Source of the DNA: Gammaproteobacteria bacterium
GTDB lineage: Bacteria > Pseudomonadota > Gammaproteobacteria > Steroidobacterales > SZUA-146
Length of the DNA: 5,369 nt
Reading direction: 5' to 3'
NCBI GenBank assembly: GCA_003228965.1
Contig: QIGP01000354.1
Location: forward strand, 1 to 5,369
The notes below the pieces were generated by a model. It saw only the letters and a list, made by a program, of their open reading frames with translations, was not told where the DNA came from and ran no database searches. Shown here piece by piece: positions 1 to 5,369 of this stretch. The stretch's first letter is position 1; each line of letters begins with the position of its first letter. Made by a program: the position numbers and the translations under genes.

Positions 1-1
1 C

Positions 2-3000
2 ATTAATCCGGTGACCATTGTCGCAGGAGCGACGGGTTCTGGAAAAACTACGCAGCTACCCAAGTTGTGTTTACAAGCGGGGTTCGGCGTCCACGGCGCC
101 ATTGGTCACACCCAGCCGCGCCGTATCGCCGCGCGCGCAACGGCCACTCGAATTGCAGAAGAGCTCGGATGCTCCATTGGCGAAGGCGTTGGTTACAAAG
201 TTCGTTTCAACGATCAAACGGGACCCAACTGTCAAATTAAATTGATGACCGACGGCATGCTATTACAGGAGGCGCAGCAAGATAGCAGTTTGATGGAATA
301 CGACTGTTTGATCATTGATGAAGCCCACGAACGTTCATTAAACATCGATTTCCTGATTGGCTTGCTGAAGCGTTTGATGAAGAAACGCCCACAGCTACGC
401 CTGATCATTACTTCCGCTACGATTAATCCTGGAGAGTTTGCTGCGTTTTTTGATGACGCACCAATCGTTGAAGTAAGCGGGCGCGGCTTTCCCATCGACA
501 TTGAGTACCGCGAACCTGGCGAGTGTCCGATGGATCAGCATATTTGCAACACAATAGAATCGGTTTGGACCAAAGAAAAACGTGGTGACGTGCTTGTTTT
601 CTTACCGGGCGAGCGTGAAATAAGAGACGTCATGCGAGTGCTTGAGGGGCGATTTTCTCAGGAAGTCGACGTGCTGCCACTCTACGCGCGCTTGAGCGCG
701 AAACAGCAGAACGCGGTTTTTCGAAACTCGAAGAAGCCACGAATTGTATTGTCTACAAACGTGGCAGAAACATCGCTTACTGTTCCAGGTATTATTTATG
801 TTGTAGATACCGGCACAGCGCGAATCAGTCGATATCACTACAAGAGCAAGCTGCAACGACTGGCGATAGAACCTGTTTCTCAAGCAAGCGCTGCACAAAG
901 AGCAGGTCGCTGCGGCCGAACTCAACCTGGTATTTGTGTACGACTGTACGGCGAAGACGACTTTGATCAGCGACCGGCTTACACCGATCCAGAAATTATC
1001 CGAACTAACCTGGCAAGTGTAATTCTACGCATGCAGGTTCTGGACTTGGGAGCCATCGAAGCTTTCGAGTTCGTTCAGGCTCCTGATGGGCGGTTTGTAA
1101 AAGACGGCTACAGAGTGCTGGCCCAGCTCCAGGCGTTTACAACGAAGGGCAAAGTGACCAAGCAAGGACGGCGTATGGCGCGCTATCCGCTCGACCCGCG
1201 TTTGGCGAAAGTGCTGGTTTGTGCCGTTGACGACGGCTGTTTGGCCGAGATGCAGGTGATTGCGGCAGGACTCAGTGCGGGAGACCCGCGTGAACGTCCT
1301 CTTGACCAGCAAAAAGCGGCGGACGAAAAGCACGCGGTGTTTGTCGACAAGACCTCGGACTTTATGGCGTTGCTGAATATATGGAAAGCGTGGCGTCTGC
1401 AAACCGGTAACCAAAAACAACAGCGGGCCTGGTGTCGGCAGAATTTTCTCTCTTTCCGGCGCTTGCAGGAATGGAACGACGTCGTCTTGCAGTTGCGGTA
1501 CTTAGCCAAAGATCTAACCCATACGGTCAATAAGCGACCGGCCAACCCGGCCTTGATACACACGTCTTTGTTGCGCGGGTTTATCGATCACATAGGGCAG
1601 CGGCAGACTACCCACGAATATCGGGGAGCGAGAGGACGTCAGTTTAGAATTTTTCCAGGTTCCGGCCTCGCCGCAAAACCACCGACCTGGGTGATGGCCG
1701 CTGAAGTGGTCGAAACGTCGCAAATATTTGCGCGTCAGGTAGCTCAAATAAATCCGGCCTGGGTAGAAAAAGCGGGCTCTCATCTGGTGCGAAGAAACTG
1801 TGTCGAGGAGTTCTGGAACAAACAACAGGGCTGCGCGATGGGCGTTGAAGAGGTCAGTTTGTTTGGCTTTGTTTTAAGCCGCAACAGGCGAGTACCGCTG
1901 TCGCGACACGACCGGCAAGCCGCACGGCAGGCCTTTATTCAACACGCGCTAGTTGAGGATCGCTGGCCATTTCGCGCTCCATTTGTTGAAGAAAATCAAA
2001 AGAACCGTTTAGCCATTACCGATACGGAAGCCAAACTCAGGCTGATATTACTGGACGAGAAATCGCAGTACGACACGTTCGAACAACGCTTGCCCGACAC
2101 TGTGGTTGATCGCAAGTCGTTTACGGCGTGGTACAGACTGGATGAAGATATTGTCAATAAAACCATGACGCTGTCGCCTGAAGAGCTTGGTGCCGTCGAG
2201 GAAGTACGGCCCATTTGGTATCCCGACACCATGAACGTTGGAGGTCAGTCACTTACTCTTAATTACATGTTCGATCCAAGCGACGATCGCGACGGCGCGA
2301 CCTTGGGCATACCGGCAGCATTGGTTCGCTACGTGCAGGAGTCGCAGGTCGAATGGTTAATCCCGGGCTGGCTTAAAGCTAAAACCGAAGCGTTGTTTCG
2401 AGCTTTGCCGAAAGCCAAGCGTAAACAACTCGTTCCGGTAACCGACCGCGCGCAAGAGTTTTTAGTATGGGCTATCGATCAGCAGCTTCCCGGAGGTGGC
2501 GAGTCGGTGAGTTCAGCGCTCACACGCTTTGTTGGTACCCGGCACAACGTCGATGTAGACGCTGAAGACTGGTCTCACGCGACTCTTCCACCGTGGCTAC
2601 AGCTTGGGCTCGCAGTACTGGATGTCAACAACAACGAAGTCGCCTGGAGTCGTAAACTCGGCGATTTGCGGGCACAGGCACAAGGCGTTGTAGCAAGTGT
2701 CTCAGACCAGGTTGACAGTGAGTGGCTGCGTACGGACATAGCACTGTGGGACTTTGGAGACCTTCCGGATACCGTCGAAGTCGACTACGGTGACATGCGT
2801 ATTAACGCAAGTCCGGTGTTGGCCGATAAGTCCTATCGAGTTGATCTCGAGCTTGTACCTACCATGGATGACGCGCCGGCGGTACATGGCTCCGGCGTGT
2901 TGCGTCTACTCCAAAAAAATCTCGCCGACAAATGTAAGTATCTGCGCAAAAACATTCCCGACCTGAATCGGCTCAGTTTGCTCTACATGCACATAGGCGA

Positions 3001-3571
3001 ATTCGATGAGCTGTTCGACGACATTGTCATGGCGTCGCTTTCATCCATTGTCGAACACCCACACCTGATTCGTAGTGGCAACGACTTTGCAAGTTCAACC
3101 GAGGCGTGTAAGCACGAACTTGTTCCGGCAGCTCAAAAAATTTCAGCTCAGGTGCTTGATGTTCTATCCAAGCGTCAACAGGTAGTCATGACGCTGGAGC
3201 AGCATGCGGGGCGCCTTGAGCAGAGCGTTAGCGAGGACGTTCAAGCTCAGCTTGACGCACTTGTGTTCGAAGGCTTTGTACGGACGACGCCCCATGTGTG
3301 GAGAGCGGAATTGCACCGTTACCTTCAAGCCATGACGCTTCGTGTTCGTCGTCTTGTCGAGCAGGGCAGAGAGCCTTCTCCCGGCGCAGAGTTTGAAGCT
3401 CATGTGCGCAAGTACTCCTCTATGACATCTGAGCAGCTGGAGCTTGTGCCGGACTATGGTTGGATGTTGCAAGAGTGGCGTGTGTCTATATTTGCTCAGG
3501 AGCTTGGCACTCGTAAGCCTATATCTGCACAGAGAATTGCCCGTTATCTCAAGAAGTCTGGGGCCGCCTAG
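2..3571 (+). CDS. hrpA: ATP-dependent RNA helicase HrpA (DEAH box), 5' end missing
   Basis: DEAH-box RNA helicase of the long HrpA type, a cytoplasmic enzyme that uses ATP to remodel RNA. In E. coli, HrpA has been linked to fimbrial mRNA processing and to rescue of stalled or collided ribosomes. Numbering from the GTG at 11, I see Walker A GATGSGKT (6-13), TQPRR (34-38), DEAH (103-106), SAT (135-137), TNVAETSLT (249-257) and QRAGRCGR (296-303). These are followed by the winged-helix/ratchet (HA2) region (~330-480), an OB-fold-like segment (~515-600) and the long C-terminal DUF3418 region (~600-1180) that separates HrpA from shorter DEAH helicases. The frame is open to the window edge (Ile-Asn-Pro precede the GTG), and the GTG codes for part of the beta strand before Walker A. 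The true start therefore lies upstream, with ~85-100 residues missing compared with the ~1300-residue E. coli protein. The C-terminus, containing GTRKPIS, looks complete and ends at TAG 3569-3571. Walker A has Ala where Glu is commonest. No frameshift is visible. Confidence 0.96.
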   Translation: MNPVTIVAGATGSGKTTQLPKLCLQAGFGVHGAIGHTQPRRIAARATATRIAEELGCSIGEGVGYKVRFNDQTGPNCQIKLMTDGMLLQEAQQDSSLMEYDCLIIDEAHERSLNIDFLIGLLKRLMKKRPQLRLIITSATINPGEFAAFFDDAPIVEVSGRGFPIDIEYREPGECPMDQHICNTIESVWTKEKRGDVLVFLPGEREIRDVMRVLEGRFSQEVDVLPLYARLSAKQQNAVFRNSKKPRIVLSTNVAETSLTVPGIIYVVDTGTARISRYHYKSKLQRLAIEPVSQASAAQRAGRCGRTQPGICVRLYGEDDFDQRPAYTDPEIIRTNLASVILRMQVLDLGAIEAFEFVQAPDGRFVKDGYRVLAQLQAFTTKGKVTKQGRRMARYPLDPRLAKVLVCAVDDGCLAEMQVIAAGLSAGDPRERPLDQQKAADEKHAVFVDKTSDFMALLNIWKAWRLQTGNQKQQRAWCRQNFLSFRRLQEWNDVVLQLRYLAKDLTHTVNKRPANPALIHTSLLRGFIDHIGQRQTTHEYRGARGRQFRIFPGSGLAAKPPTWVMAAEVVETSQIFARQVAQINPAWVEKAGSHLVRRNCVEEFWNKQQGCAMGVEEVSLFGFVLSRNRRVPLSRHDRQAARQAFIQHALVEDRWPFRAPFVEENQKNRLAITDTEAKLRLILLDEKSQYDTFEQRLPDTVVDRKSFTAWYRLDEDIVNKTMTLSPEELGAVEEVRPIWYPDTMNVGGQSLTLNYMFDPSDDRDGATLGIPAALVRYVQESQVEWLIPGWLKAKTEALFRALPKAKRKQLVPVTDRAQEFLVWAIDQQLPGGGESVSSALTRFVGTRHNVDVDAEDWSHATLPPWLQLGLAVLDVNNNEVAWSRKLGDLRAQAQGVVASVSDQVDSEWLRTDIALWDFGDLPDTVEVDYGDMRINASPVLADKSYRVDLELVPTMDDAPAVHGSGVLRLLQKNLADKCKYLRKNIPDLNRLSLLYMHIGEFDELFDDIVMASLSSIVEHPHLIRSGNDFASSTEACKHELVPAAQKISAQVLDVLSKRQQVVMTLEQHAGRLEQSVSEDVQAQLDALVFEGFVRTTPHVWRAELHRYLQAMTLRVRRLVEQGREPSPGAEFEAHVRKYSSMTSEQLELVPDYGWMLQEWRVSIFAQELGTRKPISAQRIARYLKKSGAA

Positions 3572-3745
3572 CCACACCACTTCGGGCTACCCGTACGCGG
3601 TTACCTTACATAATCCGGGGCCGCCCTTGTCTGTGCAGTTAAGGTACACTTCGTTTGAACACAAAGGTCTCGGCTCCCAAACCAATACAGAGAGCGATCT
3701 TCTAATAATAAAGCGTAATGGGTATTCGATGAAGGAGTTTAAGGT
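3572..3745. other. Intergenic region between hrpA and the exported-protein gene
   Basis: This 174-base non-coding gap probably separates two transcription units. A short hairpin is possible at 3583-3593 (CGGG, loop CTA, CCCG), but it has only four pairs and no following T-run, so it is a poor terminator. A 7-base inverted repeat, TACCTTA (3602-3608) and TAAGGTA (3640-3646), encloses a 31-base loop; its role is unknown and it may be chance. Two -10-like hexamers, CATAAT (3609-3614) and TCTAAT (3701-3706), each match TATAAT at five of six positions. Neither has a good -35 box at 16-18 bases, so any promoter for the downstream pair is uncertain. No tRNA or small RNA was recognised. Confidence 0.5.
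3732..3737 (+). promoter_or_regulatory. Ribosome binding site of the exported-protein gene
   Basis: AAGGAG lies eight bases before the ATG at 3746, close to ideal spacing. It supports that start over any internal methionine, and the signal peptide begins directly at that ATG. Confidence 0.85.
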
Positions 3746-4357
3746 ATGAAATCACTAGTGTTAACGGCGGCTATTGCGCTGCTGAGCAATTCCTGGATTA
3801 TGGCGATGGCTGACAGCCAGCGATTTACCGTCAAAGCAAATGGTAATGCGCCCATTATTCATTTTACGCGGCTGCACCACAGAGTGGCAGACGTTGACGA
3901 TCACCAGGAGCTTTCCGTGTTCGCCGACGGACGGGTTCGTGTACACAATCCGGTCTATATGAAGAATGCCGGTACGTACCAATACGAGCTTAGCGCCAAA
4001 GACATGCAATCATTGCTTGAAACACTTGACGGTTACGGTTTGATGACGCTCGATAGCAATTCGTTGGCGGCCGCGCGGGCAAGTGCCGCGACTTCAAGGA
4101 ACGCATCTCATAACGATCGATTCCACGTATCCGATTTAACGGCCACTCACATTACGTTGAGCTTTGCCAATTTTGCGAAAGATTCTGACAAAGGCATTGC
4201 GGTTCAAAAACACATTGTCTGGAATGATATTCCGGCTGACGCGCGACGCTTTAAAGACATTGCCGGGCTCAAGCAACTCGCCGCTGCAGAGCAAGTCTTA
4301 CTGCAACTTACCGACCACTCGCGGCGCAACGCGATACGCGTAGCGGGAGGGAAGTAA
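3746..4357 (+). CDS. Exported protein of unknown function, 203 residues
   Basis: I do not recognise this family. Residues 1-22 form a Sec signal peptide: Lys2, a hydrophobic core (residues 4-13) and an Ala-Met-Ala cleavage site before Asp23. There is no lipobox cysteine and the protein has no cysteine at all, so a soluble periplasmic or secreted protein is likely. The mature part (~181 residues) starts with a His/Asp-rich stretch (His39, His44, His45, Asp49, Asp51, Asp52, His53). A probable beta hairpin follows (SVFADGRVRVHNP, 57-69), then a GTYQYELS segment (76-83), a helix (~84-95), and a low-complexity Ala/Ser patch (107-117). A second strand-rich part (~125-160) leads to a C-terminal helix (~165-190). 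The start is fixed by AAGGAG eight bases upstream. The stop lies one base before the next ATG, which makes an operon with the metalloprotease very likely. A role as partner, inhibitor or folding helper of that protease is only a guess from position. Existence of the gene is well supported; function is not. Confidence 0.9.
   Translation: MKSLVLTAAIALLSNSWIMAMADSQRFTVKANGNAPIIHFTRLHHRVADVDDHQELSVFADGRVRVHNPVYMKNAGTYQYELSAKDMQSLLETLDGYGLMTLDSNSLAAARASAATSRNASHNDRFHVSDLTATHITLSFANFAKDSDKGIAVQKHIVWNDIPADARRFKDIAGLKQLAAAEQVLLQLTDHSRRNAIRVAGGK
4345..4351 (+). promoter_or_regulatory. Ribosome binding site of the metalloprotease gene
   Basis: GGGAGGG contains a full GGAGG core (4346-4350), eight bases before the ATG at 4359. 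It sits inside the last codons of the preceding gene, so ribosomes finishing that gene could restart directly; this suggests translational coupling. Confidence 0.85.
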
Positions 4358-4358
4358 C

Positions 4359-5369
4359 ATGAAATTCAATCAATATATAGTTTTTGCGCTTTCAGCGATT
4401 TACGCTTTCGGCGCCGCCGATGTTATGGCTGGTGCTTATATCGGTTCGAGCGAAAGCAACCCGAACCTCGTGCTTCACCCGTCCGGGTACTCACCTGGCA
4501 ATCAGAACTTACAAGTAAACGTGTGTATTTCGCCAGCTAGTGATGTAACTGCCGACCTGGTCATACCAGTGCAAAACGTCATTGCAACCTATAATGCTTT
4601 ACAGGTAACCACTGGCAATCTTGGTTTGGGCGGTAACAACAACATCCCGTCAGGACAGCTTGATGCGGAGTCCGTTGTGTTGCACGAGATTGGTCACTGT
4701 GTAGGTTTGGCTCACGTAAACCTCGCCACCGAATCGGGGCTTCCCGCTGCCGATCGCGAGTACACCAAATCGACCACGGGCGGCGACGGCAGCTTTGATC
4801 TCAACGACGGGGCCGACAACATCAAAGGCTCGTCGGACGATCTCAGAGACGACGACACCAACCTGCACTACTTCAAAACAGTCGACAACAATCCGTTCAC
4901 GTTGGCAGGCACCATCGATTCAAGTACCTACTCACGAAGTCTTGCCAATTTGCCTGCCGGCACTTATGCCGCTAACGGGTCGCGCGACCTTGCCCCACAG
5001 CTGGGTGTCCCAGGTACTGAAGCGGTCATGCAGCAAGGGCAGTTCACCGATGAGGCACAGCGCACCCTTACAGCCGATGACGTTGCAACCGTTTCTTACG
5101 GTGCCAGTGGAGTCGATGAAATCGCAGGGACTAGTGACGACTATGCACTTACTCTTGTTTACCAAGGCGTGACCAGCAGCAACTGTGACATTACGGTTGT
5201 TGTCGACAACAACACAGGGTTTGCGCAGTGTGAGGTGAGTTTTCAGGGCGTCTCTGGAAATCATTTTCGAATTTCAAGTGCCACCGTTCGGCTTAATCAG
5301 TTCACCAACTGGTTTTACAATCAGGTTCCCGTTGGCCCAATCAATATGGCGCCTTCTCTTGATCCGATT
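4359..5369 (+). CDS. Secreted metzincin (matrixin-like) zinc metalloprotease, 3' end missing
   Basis: 337 codons are open to the window edge with no stop, so the C-terminus lies outside. Residues 1-24 look like a Sec signal peptide ending Val-Met-Ala. The catalytic signature HEIGHCVGLAH (109-119) is a perfect HExxHxxGxxH. His109, His113 and His119 should bind zinc, and Glu110 should be the general base. A probable Met-turn, TEAVMQQG (220-227, Met224), is followed by RTLTADDVATVSYG (235-248), matching the helix and Tyr-Gly ending of matrixin (peptidase M10) catalytic domains. About 104 residues separate His119 from Met224, far more than in animal matrix metalloproteases; this stretch is Asp/Gly-rich (143-166) and may bind calcium. 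No cysteine-switch propeptide is visible. Four cysteines (56, 114, 276, 291) could form two disulfides, which fits export. Residues ~262-337 look like the start of a beta-rich accessory domain. The start is set by GGGAGGG upstream and by the signal peptide. The class is secure; substrate and family are not. Confidence 0.92.
   Translation, partial: MKFNQYIVFALSAIYAFGAADVMAGAYIGSSESNPNLVLHPSGYSPGNQNLQVNVCISPASDVTADLVIPVQNVIATYNALQVTTGNLGLGGNNNIPSGQLDAESVVLHEIGHCVGLAHVNLATESGLPAADREYTKSTTGGDGSFDLNDGADNIKGSSDDLRDDDTNLHYFKTVDNNPFTLAGTIDSSTYSRSLANLPAGTYAANGSRDLAPQLGVPGTEAVMQQGQFTDEAQRTLTADDVATVSYGASGVDEIAGTSDDYALTLVYQGVTSSNCDITVVVDNNTGFAQCEVSFQGVSGNHFRISSATVRLNQFTNWFYNQVPVGPINMAPSLDPI

Noticed and set aside
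11..13. GTG as the start codon of hrpA
   Set aside because: The frame is open upstream to the window edge, and the residues after it form the beta strand leading into Walker A. The family has ~85-100 residues before this point.
3583..3593. Hairpin CGGG-CTA-CCCG as the hrpA terminator
   Set aside because: A four-pair stem without a T-run is too weak to call an intrinsic terminator.
3560..3625. Direct repeat GGGGCCGCC at 3560-3568 and 3617-3625
   Set aside because: Only nine bases, GC-rich, with one copy in the hrpA coding end; chance is the simplest explanation and there is no adjacent mobile-element structure.
3444..3749. 101-codon open frame (+) spanning the hrpA end and the intergenic gap
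   Set aside because: It overlaps the well-supported hrpA C-terminus in another frame, shows no recognisable domain, and ends on the start codon of the next gene; it looks like a chance frame.
4795..5172. 125-codon open frame (+) inside the metalloprotease gene
   Set aside because: It is a shadow of the metzincin frame, which has a signal peptide, zinc motif and ribosome binding site; the alternative product is Thr/Ser-rich with no domain.
4881..5212. Repeated 11-mer GTCGACAACAA at 4881-4891 and 5202-5212
   Set aside because: Both copies encode Val-Asp-Asn-Asn in the same frame of the protease; probably coincidental short peptide identity.
4932..5264. 110-codon open frame on the - strand
   Set aside because: Antisense to the metalloprotease, with no recognisable domain.

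Overview
The window looks like chromosomal DNA from a Gram-negative bacterium of roughly 50% GC, probably a gammaproteobacterium. The basis is a long-form HrpA helicase very similar in motif order and wording to the Escherichia coli protein, plus two ordinary Sec signal peptides and strong Shine-Dalgarno sites. I cannot place it to genus. All three genes found lie on the + strand.

Layout: (1) Positions 2-3571 hold most of hrpA, a DEAH-box ATP-dependent RNA helicase. Its first ~85-100 codons lie upstream of the window, so the GTG at 11 is an internal valine codon. (2) Positions 3572-3745 are a 174-base intergenic gap with no strong terminator or promoter that I can defend. (3) Positions 3746-4357 encode a 203-residue exported protein of unknown function, well placed behind an AAGGAG ribosome binding site. 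(4) From 4359 to the window end, still open, runs a secreted zinc metalloprotease of the metzincin/matrixin type. It carries a perfect HExxHxxGxxH motif and a probable Met-turn, and its start lies one base after the preceding stop codon.

hrpA is a housekeeping RNA/translation gene and probably a separate transcription unit. The last two genes form a tight, probably translationally coupled pair of exported proteins. The most interesting part of the window is this pair: a matrixin-like protease with a ~104-residue insertion between its zinc helix and Met-turn, and with no visible propeptide, next to an unrecognised exported partner. No RNA genes, mobile elements, CRISPR arrays or long repeats were seen.
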